Below are positions 14,785 to 22,102 of a stretch of DNA of 25,594 bases, one piece after another. The translations under genes and the position numbers were made by a program. Origin of the DNA: an uncultured Clostridia bacterium (GTDB lineage Bacteria > Bacillota > Clostridia > TANB77 > CAG-508); assembly GCA_944393455.1 (NCBI GenBank), contig CALYAH010000103.1, positions 1 through 25,594 of the forward strand, given 5' to 3'. Below the pieces are notes generated by a model that saw nothing but the letters and a program-made list of their open reading frames with translations, ran no database searches and was not told the DNA's origin. The first letter of the stretch is position 1; the number at the start of each line of letters is the position of its first letter.

Positions 14785-15588
14785 ATGAATGCATTAAAAT
14801 TTGTACCTGAAGGATGGGATAATGAAATAACAAGATTAAATAGAGAAAATATGAAACAATACTTAGAAAACCATGAGACCTTACAAGGATTAGTAAAAGA
14901 ATGCGATGATAATTACAACCTATATGTTAGCTTTGATAATGGTTTAAAAGGAATTATGCCAAGAAAAGAAGTAGAAGGAATAAATTTGCAACAAGATGGG
15001 TTACCAAAAACAAATTTATGTACAGGTAAGGTTCATAAATTTGTACAATTTAAAGTGACAGATATAAATGATGAAGGTACAGTTACTTTATCCAGAAAAC
15101 AGGTACAAGAAGAAGCTTTAAAATGGGTTAAAAATGACCTAAAAGTAGGAGAAAAAGTAATAGGAATTGTAAAGAATATAAAACCATATGGGGCATTTGT
15201 AGAAATCGGTGGTGGAGTAGTAGGTCTTGCACATATAGAAGACTTATCGATTGCTAGGATAAAAACACCTTATGAAAGGCTAAAAATTGGACAAAAAATT
15301 AATATTGTGGTAAAATCAATAGATAGAGAGCAAGGAAGAGTAATTTTATCTTATAAAGAAATATTAGGTTCTTGGGAAGAAAATGCTAAAAAATTCACAT
15401 CTGGAATAAAAGTTAAAGGAATAGTAAGAGAAACTGAAAAGAACAAAAATGGTATTTTTATAGAATTAACACCAAATTTAGTAGGTATGGCAGAATATGA
15501 AGAAGGACTTAAATATGGACAAGATGTAGATGTTTATATTAAGAAAATAGACAAAGAAAAAAGAAAGATAAAATTATTAATTGTTTGA
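14785..15588 (+). CDS. Protein with three S1 RNA-binding domains
   Basis: A 267-residue cytosolic protein. Three S1-type OB domains can be read: about 33-108 (TLQGLVKECDDNYNLYVSF to VTLSRKQ), 120-195 (KVGEKVIGIVKNIKPYGAFV, GVVGLAHIEDLS, QGRVILSYKE) and 205-267 (SGIKVKGIVRETEKNKNGIF to IKLLIV). The middle domain is the most typical. Ribosomal protein S1 of Firmicutes has four or more domains and is longer; this compact form is more likely a separate RNA-binding factor in translation or RNA decay. The ribosome site is AAAGGAG. It lies in a co-directional cluster after two rRNA pseudouridine synthases, which suits an RNA-related role (inference). Confidence 0.82.
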   Translation: MNALKFVPEGWDNEITRLNRENMKQYLENHETLQGLVKECDDNYNLYVSFDNGLKGIMPRKEVEGINLQQDGLPKTNLCTGKVHKFVQFKVTDINDEGTVTLSRKQVQEEALKWVKNDLKVGEKVIGIVKNIKPYGAFVEIGGGVVGLAHIEDLSIARIKTPYERLKIGQKINIVVKSIDREQGRVILSYKEILGSWEENAKKFTSGIKVKGIVRETEKNKNGIFIELTPNLVGMAEYEEGLKYGQDVDVYIKKIDKEKRKIKLLIV

Positions 15589-15635
15589 GTTTAAAATTTT
15601 ATATATAGATATTTCTATATTAAGGAGGAATTAAC

Positions 15636-16571
15636 ATGGTTGAAGATAGCCAAATTAAAGCAAAAGTATCACCTTTCGCTATTAGAGAAGGAGAGATTAA
15701 AACATTTGATGGAAAAGATGGATATGTATCTATGAATCAAATTGTACATAAGATAAACATTGGACATATTAATGAAATCCACTTTGCAATACTAGATTTA
15801 GTAAACGAATTTGAGTTTATTACTTCAAGACAATTGTATCAAATGCTTGAGATAAAAGGGATAGATCCAAAATCTCAAGACAAATTAAATAATAAATTAG
15901 ATCAACTTGTAAAATCTAAAATATTAACAAGATATTACTTTACTTCAGATGAAGGAAAAGGAATTTATAGAATTTATTGTCTAGAAAAAATGGGAAAATA
16001 TTTATTAAATTCAAAAGAAATAGATTGTAAATGGCAACCATCAGACAATACAAAACCAGTTCCAATGATTAAAAAAAGATTAGCTGGGAACCAAACATTA
16101 ATTGCATATTTAAGAAAAGTAAAAGCTTTTGATAGTTATATTGTAAAGCCAGCAATTACTGCTAAAGTAGCTGGAAAAATATTTAAAGCTAGTGGTGGTG
16201 CAGTTAAACTAACTAAAAATAAAAAATCAATTCAATTTGTATTTGAAGCGATTAGAAGAGAACAAGATTGGCAAAAAAAATTAGTAGATAAAATGAGACT
16301 ATATAAAGACTTTTACGAAAATTTTGTACCTGGAGATTCAGGATTTTTAGGATTGCCACAACTAATTTTAATCTGCGAAGATGAAAAACATATGGCAGAA
16401 ACATTTAAAGAGATTGTAAAAAATGAAGTAGAAATACCACAAATTAAATTATATTTTACAACTGATTTAAGACAAAATGAAGCAACTTTAGAAAATACCC
16501 TAGTAGAGTTTAAACTAGTTGATGGTAAATATAAGATGGAAAATGTAGAACTAAAATTATTAGGAATGTAA
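15636..16571 (+). CDS. Winged-helix protein, replication-relaxation-like
   Basis: A 311-residue soluble protein, not recognised with certainty. Residues about 45-120 look like a winged helix (HFAILDLVNEFEFITSRQLY, NNKLDQLVKSKILTRYYF, GIYRIYCLEKMGKYLL). The C-terminal half (about 185-275) has a pattern of SIQFVFEAIRR, then LVDKMRLYKDFYENFV and LPQLILICEDEKHMAETFKEI, which resembles the nuclease-like fold half of replication-relaxation (Replic_Relax) proteins known from plasmids and conjugative elements. Here it sits among housekeeping genes with no mobility genes nearby. The ribosome site is TAAGGAGG. A perfect-stem terminator follows. I would call it a putative DNA-binding protein; the family match needs a profile search. 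Confidence 0.5.
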   Translation: MVEDSQIKAKVSPFAIREGEIKTFDGKDGYVSMNQIVHKINIGHINEIHFAILDLVNEFEFITSRQLYQMLEIKGIDPKSQDKLNNKLDQLVKSKILTRYYFTSDEGKGIYRIYCLEKMGKYLLNSKEIDCKWQPSDNTKPVPMIKKRLAGNQTLIAYLRKVKAFDSYIVKPAITAKVAGKIFKASGGAVKLTKNKKSIQFVFEAIRREQDWQKKLVDKMRLYKDFYENFVPGDSGFLGLPQLILICEDEKHMAETFKEIVKNEVEIPQIKLYFTTDLRQNEATLENTLVEFKLVDGKYKMENVELKLLGM

Positions 16572-16597
16572 TAAGAATTATAAAAAATAGTTATATA

Positions 16598-16647
16598 AAT
16601 CCCCCAATTATTAAAATACCAGTTTAATAATTGGGGGATTGTTTTAT
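16598..16647. terminator. Strong hairpin terminator between convergent genes
   Basis: A perfect 18-bp stem with five G-C pairs (16598-16615 with 16623-16640), loop ATACCAG, then GTTTTATTA. It lies between the winged-helix gene (plus) and pflA (minus) and can serve both. Confidence 0.88.
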
Positions 16648-16654
16648 TATATTA

Positions 16655-17392
16655 CTAATTTTCTATGCCTAATATTTTCTTTGCTCTTTTTATATCTTTA
16701 TTATTAGCTTGTCTAACATCTTCTAAACTATATTTAATACCAAGTTTTTTCCATTTAAATTCTCCTATATTGTGATAAGGAAGAAGTTCAATTTTTTGAA
16801 CTGTTTTCAATGTAGATATAAAATCTTTTAGTTTCAATAAATCTTGCTCATCATCTGTATAACCAGGGACTATAACTTGCCTAATCCACATAGAAATATT
16901 ATTGTCACTTAAATATCTAGCAAATTCTAATTCTGTTTTGTTAGATCTTCCAACTAAGTCCTTACATTTTTCATCATCAATATGTTTAATATCTAACAAT
17001 ACTAAATCAGTTAAACTAAGTAATTTTTTTATATCATCTGTTAAAGTAACCATACCTGATGTATCAATACAAGTGTGAATTCCTTCTTTCTTTAATTTTG
17101 TAAAAAGTTCAATTAAAAATTTAACTTGTAAAAGTGGTTCGCCACCGGTAATAGTTACACCACCACGTGGATGAATATAATTTTTATATCTTAGTATTTT
17201 ATTAAAAATTTCGTCTAATGATTTGTAATTTCCATCATTCATATCCCAAGTATCTCGGTTATGACAGTATTTACATTGTAAATGGCACCCTTGTAAAAAA
17301 AGTACAAATCGGATACCAGGGCCATCTACAGTTCCAAAAGATTCAATTGAATGAACTTTAGCATAATAACGTAAATCCTTTTCTTCTTCCAT
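16655..17392 (-). CDS. pflA: Pyruvate formate-lyase activating enzyme (radical SAM)
   Basis: A 245-residue radical SAM enzyme that uses S-adenosylmethionine and a 4Fe-4S cluster to place the glycyl radical on PflB under anaerobic conditions. The cluster ligands are C36, C40 and C43 (GCHLQCKYCHNRDTWD). Also seen: ESFGTVDGPGIRFVLF near the N-terminus, GGVTITGGEPLLQ (SAM binding), TCIDTSGM, LVLLDIKHID and ELLPYHNIGEFKW. The frame is open to 17473, but those 27 extra residues are a translation of the repeat at 17418. The ATG at 17392 has TTAAGGAGC at 8 bases and gives the normal family N-terminus. It is downstream of pflB with an 84-base gap that holds the repeat. Confidence 0.95.
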   Translation of the reverse strand: MEEEKDLRYYAKVHSIESFGTVDGPGIRFVLFLQGCHLQCKYCHNRDTWDMNDGNYKSLDEIFNKILRYKNYIHPRGGVTITGGEPLLQVKFLIELFTKLKKEGIHTCIDTSGMVTLTDDIKKLLSLTDLVLLDIKHIDDEKCKDLVGRSNKTELEFARYLSDNNISMWIRQVIVPGYTDDEQDLLKLKDFISTLKTVQKIELLPYHNIGEFKWKKLGIKYSLEDVRQANNKDIKRAKKILGIEN

Positions 17393-17417
17393 TCTATTGC
17401 TCCTTAACTTATTTAAG

Positions 17418-17475
17418 ATGTGTGTCCCAAATTGGACATTTTTGTCCAAAAGGAAACGTCCCCAATTGGACACAT
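17418..17475. repeat. REP-like repeat between pflB and pflA
   Basis: An imperfect inverted repeat: ATGTGT at 17418-17423 pairs with ACACAT at 17470-17475, followed inward by CCCAAATTGGAC and CCCCAATTGGAC. On the minus strand it reads TTGGGGACGTTTCC. It shares the GGGAC core with the repeats at 6983 and 13867. It lies in the transcript between pflB and pflA and may set their relative levels. Confidence 0.6.
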
Positions 17476-17476
17476 A

Positions 17477-19714
17477 TTAAATTCTTTCATGTATTGTTCT
17501 GTTAATTACATCTAATTGTTGTTCTCTTGTTAATTTTGTGAAGTGAACAGCATAGCCTGAAACTCTAATAGTAAATTGAGGATATTTTTCAGGGTGTTCC
17601 ATAGCGTCTTCTAATAAGCTTCTGTCGAATACATTAACATTGATATGGTGACCTGTTTGTGTAAAATATCCATCTAACATATTAACTAAGTTAGTAACTC
17701 TTTCTTCCTCTGATTTTCCAAGTGTACCTGGTGTAATAGAGAAAGTATAAGAGATTCCGTCTTCAGCTGAATCAAATGGTAATTTTGCGATTGAATTCAT
17801 AACAGCTAAAGCTCCGTTTGTATCTCTTCCATGAAGAGGGTTTGCTCCAGGTCCAAATGGGCTACCAGCTTTTCTTCCATCAGGTGTATTACCAGTTGCT
17901 TTACCATAAACTACATTAGATGTGATAGTTAATATAGATAAAGTATGAGTTGAATTCCTATAAGTTTGATGTTTTCTTAATTTATTCATAAAGTTTTTAA
18001 CAAGTTCAACAGCAATTTCATCTACTCTATCATCATCATTACCGAATTTAGGGAAGTCGCCTTCTACTTCATAGTCAACAGCTAAGCCAGTTTCATCTCT
18101 TATTACTTTTACCTTAGCATATTTTATAGCTGATAGAGAGTCAGCAACAACTGATAAACCGGCAATTCCACATGCCATAGTTCTATAGATTTCTCTATCA
18201 TGTAGAGCCATTTCAATTGCTTCATATGAATATTTGTCATGCATATAGTGGATTGCATTTAAAGCTTTTATATAAATTTTTGCTACATAATCCATCATTT
18301 GGTTAAATTTTTCCATAACTTCATCATATTCTAAATATTCAGAAGTAATTGGCTCATATTTTGGTGTAACTTGTTTTCCAGATTTTTCATCTCTACCACC
18401 ATTTATAGCATATAATAATGTTTTTGCTAGGTTTGCTCTTGCACCAAAGAATTGCATTTGTTTACCGATTCTCATTGGAGATACACAACATGCTATTCCA
18501 TAGTCATCTCCTAAAGTGATTCTCATTAAGTCATCATTTTCGTATTGAATAGAAGAAGTTTTTATAGATAAGTCAGTAGTATATCTTTTAAATCCTTCTG
18601 GCAAATTAGTTGACCAAAGAACTGTTAAGTTTGGTTCAGGAGCTGGTCCTAAGTTTTCTAGTGTATGCAATACTCTAAATGAATTTTTAGTAACTAAAGT
18701 TCTTCCGTCAATCCCCATACCACCAATACTTTCAGTTACCCATACAGGATCTCCACTAAATAATTCATTATATTCAGGAGTTCTTAAAAATCTTACTAAC
18801 CTTAATTTCATAACAAAATGATCCATAATTTCTTGAGCTTCTTCTTCTGTGATTAGACCATTTTTTAAATCTCTTTCAAAGTAGATGTCTAAGAAAGTAG
18901 AAGTTCTACCAATACTCATAGCAGCACCATTTTGATCTTTAATTGCTCCTAAGTATCCAAAGTATAACCATTGAACTGCTTCTTTTGCATTTGAAGCAGG
19001 CTTAGAAATATCAAAACCATATTTAGAAGCCATAACTTTTAATTCGTTTAAAGCTTTAATTTGTTCACTGATTTCTTCTCTTTCACGAATAATTTTTTCT
19101 GTCAATTCATCTACATCTAATACATCTAATTCTTTTTTCTTTTCTTCAATTAAAACATCAACACCATAAAGTGCGACTCTTCTATAATCTCCAATAATTC
19201 TTCCTCTACCATATCCATCAGGAAGACCTGTAAGTAAGTGTGAACTTCTTGCAGCTCTAATATCTGGTGTATAAACACTAAACACACCATCATTATGTGT
19301 TTTTCTATATTTATGAAAGATTTCTTCTACTTCAGGGTCTACTTTTCTTCCATAAGCTTCACATGATTTTTCTACAATTCTAATACCACCAAAAGGCATA
19401 ATAGCTCTTTTTAGTGGAGCGTCAGTTTGAAGACCAACAATATCTTCTAAATCTTTATTAATATAACCAGCTTCATGTGAAGAAACTGTTGAAACTGTTT
19501 TAGTGTCTATATCTAAAACACCACCTTCAGAATCGTGTTCTTTCTTATAAAGTTCTAAAACTTCATCCCAAAGTTTTTTTGTTTTTTCAGTAGTACCAGC
19601 TAAGAAAGAACTATCTCCTTCATAAGGTGTATAGTTTTTTTGAATAAAATCTCTTACATTAATTTCAGATTCCCAATCACCTTTTTGAAAATCTTTCCAT
19701 TGATCAAATTTCAT
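17477..19714 (-). CDS. pflB: Pyruvate formate-lyase (formate acetyltransferase)
   Basis: A 745-residue glycyl radical enzyme that converts pyruvate and CoA into acetyl-CoA and formate in fermenting anaerobes. The adjacent catalytic cysteines are C409-C410 (GIACCVSPMRIGKQMQFFG). The radical glycine is G720 in RVSGYAVHFTKL. Other family segments: LPDGYGRGRIIGDYRRVALY and TPDGRKAGSPFGPGANPLHG. The Cys-Cys pair marks it as PFL and not a diol dehydratase or other glycyl radical enzyme. Length fits the family (about 740-760). The ribosome site is TTAGGAGGTAAAAT. It has its own promoter (19770-19798) and is followed by its activase. Its product acetyl-CoA is also the substrate of AdhE at 22103. Confidence 0.98.
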   Translation of the reverse strand: MKFDQWKDFQKGDWESEINVRDFIQKNYTPYEGDSSFLAGTTEKTKKLWDEVLELYKKEHDSEGGVLDIDTKTVSTVSSHEAGYINKDLEDIVGLQTDAPLKRAIMPFGGIRIVEKSCEAYGRKVDPEVEEIFHKYRKTHNDGVFSVYTPDIRAARSSHLLTGLPDGYGRGRIIGDYRRVALYGVDVLIEEKKKELDVLDVDELTEKIIREREEISEQIKALNELKVMASKYGFDISKPASNAKEAVQWLYFGYLGAIKDQNGAAMSIGRTSTFLDIYFERDLKNGLITEEEAQEIMDHFVMKLRLVRFLRTPEYNELFSGDPVWVTESIGGMGIDGRTLVTKNSFRVLHTLENLGPAPEPNLTVLWSTNLPEGFKRYTTDLSIKTSSIQYENDDLMRITLGDDYGIACCVSPMRIGKQMQFFGARANLAKTLLYAINGGRDEKSGKQVTPKYEPITSEYLEYDEVMEKFNQMMDYVAKIYIKALNAIHYMHDKYSYEAIEMALHDREIYRTMACGIAGLSVVADSLSAIKYAKVKVIRDETGLAVDYEVEGDFPKFGNDDDRVDEIAVELVKNFMNKLRKHQTYRNSTHTLSILTITSNVVYGKATGNTPDGRKAGSPFGPGANPLHGRDTNGALAVMNSIAKLPFDSAEDGISYTFSITPGTLGKSEEERVTNLVNMLDGYFTQTGHHINVNVFDRSLLEDAMEHPEKYPQFTIRVSGYAVHFTKLTREQQLDVINRTIHERI

Positions 19715-19769
19715 ATTTTACCTCCTAATATTTATAAATAGTATTAACATTTTTGCCATATAATATAAT

Positions 19770-19798
19770 ATCATAAGAAAAAAATATTAGAAATTCAA
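19770..19798 (-). promoter_or_regulatory. Promoter of pflB-pflA
   Basis: On the minus strand TTGAAT (19793-19798), 17 bases, TATGAT (19770-19775), about 55 bases before the pflB start. Confidence 0.6.
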
Positions 19799-19831
19799 TT
19801 TTACAAAAAACTTATATAAATTGATATAACA

Positions 19832-19854
19832 TTGAAATTTGACAGAAATTTCAA
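19832..19854. promoter_or_regulatory. 9-bp palindrome upstream of pflB promoter
   Basis: TTGAAATTT-GACAG-AAATTTCAA, a perfect 9-bp dyad. It lies about 35 bases upstream of the pflB -35 and just past the XRE gene's terminator. It could be an activator or repressor site for pflB. It does not match the Rex consensus (TTGTTAA-N4-TTAACAA). Confidence 0.4.
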
Positions 19855-19893
19855 AAAAAACTAACTGCTTAGATACATTATCTTTACAGTTAG
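19853..19893 (-). terminator. Terminator of the XRE regulator gene
   Basis: On the minus strand CTAACTG pairs with CAGTTAG, with an inner AGATA/TATCT stem, followed by eight T. Confidence 0.75.
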
Positions 19894-19925
19894 AATAAAT
19901 TTATATATGAAATTAAAAAATGCAA

Positions 19926-20267
19926 TTAAAGTGGATCATATGCATCTGCATCTGCAATAACTTTTGCTACATCATAAATAAGTCTTTGTGTTTCAGGTGA
20001 GCATCCTTTTAATAATTCAGAGAATTCTTTTGTTAAATAATTTTCTGAATTACTAGAAGCACCATTTAAAATATATCCTTCTGAAACATCTAATAATCTA
20101 CATAATTGATTTAATCTTTTCAAATTTATATGTGAATTTCCTCTTTCTACTCTACTTAAAAATGCAACTGAAATGTCAATTTGTTCTGCTAAATCCTCTT
20201 GAGTCAAGTTTTTAGCAAGTCTTGCTTGTTTTATTCTTTGGCCAATTACACTATAATCTAAAGCCAT
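19926..20267 (-). CDS. XRE-family helix-turn-helix regulator
   Basis: A 113-residue DNA-binding protein. Residues about 8-62 form the HTH domain of the Cro/CI type (IGQRIKQARLAKNLTQEDLA, then IDISVAFLSRVERGNSHINL and LNQLCRLLDVSEGYIL). The C-terminal 45 residues (FSELLKGCSPETQRLIYDVAKVI) are probably a dimerisation segment. The frame extends to a GTG at 20276, but that codon overlaps the GGAAGG ribosome site; the ATG at 20267 has correct spacing. It has its own promoter (20359-20387), is divergent from the M23 gene and lies upstream of pflB, separated by a terminator. Its targets are not known; the pfl operon or its own promoter are candidates by position only. Confidence 0.88.
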   Translation of the reverse strand: MALDYSVIGQRIKQARLAKNLTQEDLAEQIDISVAFLSRVERGNSHINLKRLNQLCRLLDVSEGYILNGASSNSENYLTKEFSELLKGCSPETQRLIYDVAKVIADADAYDPL

Positions 20268-20358
20268 TTTTATCACCTTCCTATTCTTCAGCCCAATAAT
20301 AGCATTTTATAGTTTAAATTTACAGAAACTAAAATATACATATAGAACTTATAAGTTA

Positions 20359-20387
20359 ATTATACAAAAAATAGCAATTGATAACAA
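20359..20387 (-). promoter_or_regulatory. Promoter of the XRE regulator
   Basis: On the minus strand TTGTTA (20382-20387), 17 bases, TATAAT (20359-20364). The -35 lies in AATTGATAACAATT, a partial dyad that could be an operator. Confidence 0.7.
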
Positions 20388-20486
20388 TTAAAACTGTATA
20401 AAATGAAAGAAAAAGTAAGGAAAATGGAGAATGATGAAGAAAAAAGTGGAAAAACAAGAAAAGAATGGCTTGAATTTTATGTAAAA

Positions 20487-20548
20487 TTGACAAATTACCC
20501 TAAAATATGTATACATAATTTGATTTTTGGCAGAATATATAGTATAAT
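20487..20548 (+). promoter_or_regulatory. Two tandem promoters of the M23 peptidase gene
   Basis: Promoter 1: TTGACA (20487-20492), 17 bases, TATACA (20510-20515). Promoter 2: TTGATT (20520-20525), 17 bases, TATAAT (20543-20548). Both lead into a leader with AAAAGGAG at 20577-20584. Confidence 0.7.
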
Positions 20549-20631
20549 AAGTACTGGTCGCGTTTTAAAAACATTCAAAAGGAGAGTGAATATATATTTT
20601 AAGCAAGAAATTAAAATACTATACAAAAGAA

Positions 20632-21582
20632 ATGTTGAAGTATTTTAACATTGCTGTTATAGGTTTTGGTTTAATAATCGCGATAGTTTTAATTAAATAT
20701 AAACCAATCTATAAAGTAAGCATATCTGGAGAAGAAGTGGGATATATAGAAAGCAAAGAGGATTTTGTAGAAAACATAAAAGAAAACATGACAAAAGAAA
20801 CCACTAAAAATATAGATACAATTGAAATTGAACAAGAACCAGAATATGAGTTAAAACTTGTAAATAGAACACTTAAGACGAACGAAGAACAAGTTATTGA
20901 GAATATAGAAGAAAATGCAATTATAACTTATAAATATTATGAAATAGCAGTTAATAATGAAACAGTAGATTCAGTCAATACAATAGAAGAGGCAGAAGAA
21001 TTAGTAAATTATATGAAAGAAGAAAATCAAGATGAAGAACTTGATTTAACAATTGTAGAAAAATATACTCAGGAAGAACAAGAAGTTGATACTATACAAG
21101 ATATAGAGGTAGCAAAAGTTGAAATTCAAGAAAAAGTAACAGAAGAGATAGAAAAGCAAAAAGAACAAGAAAGAATAGATGCTATGCCTGAAGTTAATGG
21201 TATAAAATTAGCAAATATACCAGTATCAGGAACGATTACTTCAAGATATGGTGTTGGTAGTAGAATTAGAAGAGGGGCACATACAGGATTAGATATATCA
21301 GCAAAAACAGGAACTCCAATTCAGGTGGTAGCAAATGGTACAGTAACATTTGCAAGTACTAGTGGAGCTTATGGTAAGTTAGTAAAAGTTGACCATGGGA
21401 ATGGAGTAGAAACTTGGTATGCACATACTAGTAAAATGTATGTAAAGCCTGGTCAGGAAGTTACAGCTGGAGAAATTATAGCTGCAGTAGGTTCAACTGG
21501 TAATTCAACAGGGCCACATTTACATTTGGAAATTAGAATAAATGGAGAACATATAAATCCACAAAAATATTTATATAATTAA
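20632..21582 (+). CDS. Membrane-anchored M23 metallopeptidase (LytM-like); true start uncertain
   Basis: A protein of at least 316 residues that probably cleaves peptidoglycan cross-bridges or acts as a wall-remodelling factor outside the cell. One membrane helix near the N-terminus (about 6-22) is followed by an acidic, Glu-rich stalk (about 30-185). The C-terminal M23 domain has all zinc ligands: H217 and D221 (GAHTGLDIS) and H298 in GPHLHLEIR, with WYAHTSKMYV between. The ATG at 20632 has no ribosome site. The good site AAAAGGAG (20577-20584) is followed in this frame only by ATA (20590) and ATT (20596), with a stop at 20587, so the gene may use a rare start codon or a base may be miscalled. 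It is divergent from the XRE gene. Confidence 0.85.
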   Translation: MLKYFNIAVIGFGLIIAIVLIKYKPIYKVSISGEEVGYIESKEDFVENIKENMTKETTKNIDTIEIEQEPEYELKLVNRTLKTNEEQVIENIEENAIITYKYYEIAVNNETVDSVNTIEEAEELVNYMKEENQDEELDLTIVEKYTQEEQEVDTIQDIEVAKVEIQEKVTEEIEKQKEQERIDAMPEVNGIKLANIPVSGTITSRYGVGSRIRRGAHTGLDISAKTGTPIQVVANGTVTFASTSGAYGKLVKVDHGNGVETWYAHTSKMYVKPGQEVTAGEIIAAVGSTGNSTGPHLHLEIRINGEHINPQKYLYN

Positions 21583-21609
21583 AAATAGGGCAATGGCTCT
21601 ATTTTTTTT
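21581..21609 (+). terminator. Terminator of the M23 gene
   Basis: AAAAATAGGGC pairs with GCTCTATTTTT (one G-U), loop AATG, T8 tail. It touches the left end of the foldback element at 21604. Confidence 0.75.
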
Positions 21610-22012
21610 GCAGGATCTTAGCTTTTTTCCTTAGCAGTATAATAAATCAAACATAGAGCGCTTGATTGGAATGAAAAATAGAAATGGTTGGGTTAAAAAA
21701 TGAGGGATGTTCATAGAAAATCAATAATTAATATATCTAAAACTAATCCTTGGCTACCTTACATAACAAAAAACTTCTAAAATTTGCTAAATGGCACCTC
21801 CCAAAAGGGTTTGGTATCCTCCATTTAGCAAATTAAAGAAGTTTCAATGTTATTCCAGTTGCATTCGTATTATTTTTATATATATTAATTATTGATTTTA
21901 ATATGAAAGCGGCTCGTTTTTGAATCTTACAATTTCTTTTTGAATGTAATGAACAAGCTCTATGTTTGATTTATTATACTGCTAAGGAAAAAGGCTAAAA
22001 TCTTACAAAAAA
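21604..22012. mobile_element. 409-bp MITE-like foldback element
   Basis: The left half (21604 to about 21795) and the right half (about 21820 to 22012) are diverged inverted copies of each other along their whole length. The outer 50-60 bases are best conserved, with an exact run of about 30 (CCTTAGCAGTATAATAAATC and on). Further matched blocks are AAAATCAATAATTAATATAT (left, about 21717; right, about 21881) and AACTTCT plus AATTTGCTAAATGG around the centre. The apex holds CCAAA-AGGG-TTTGG. No coding frame is present. It fills the 520-base gap between the M23 gene and adhE, ending just before the adhE promoter. No target duplication was identified. Confidence 0.7.
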
Positions 22013-22038
22013 TATAATATGTAATCGACAAATTATGC

Positions 22039-22068
22039 TTGACAAAAAAAATGAGTTATAGATATAAT
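22039..22068 (+). promoter_or_regulatory. Promoter of adhE
   Basis: TTGACA (22039-22044), 18 bases, TATAAT (22063-22068), both perfect hexamers. It lies 27 bases after the foldback element. Confidence 0.85.
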
Positions 22069-22102
22069 GAAAAAAATAAACCATTAAAAAGGAGGATTTT
22101 AA

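Noticed and set aside
17393..17473. 27-residue N-terminal extension of pflA
   Set aside because: It translates the REP-like repeat, and a proper ribosome site supports the internal ATG at 17392.
20403..20648. 81-residue ORF upstream of the M23 gene
   Set aside because: Both M23 promoters lie inside it, it has no ribosome site, and its product is Lys-rich without recognisable features.
19741..22102. Rex operator upstream of pflB or adhE
   Set aside because: No sequence close to TTGTTAA-N4-TTAACAA was found in either upstream region.
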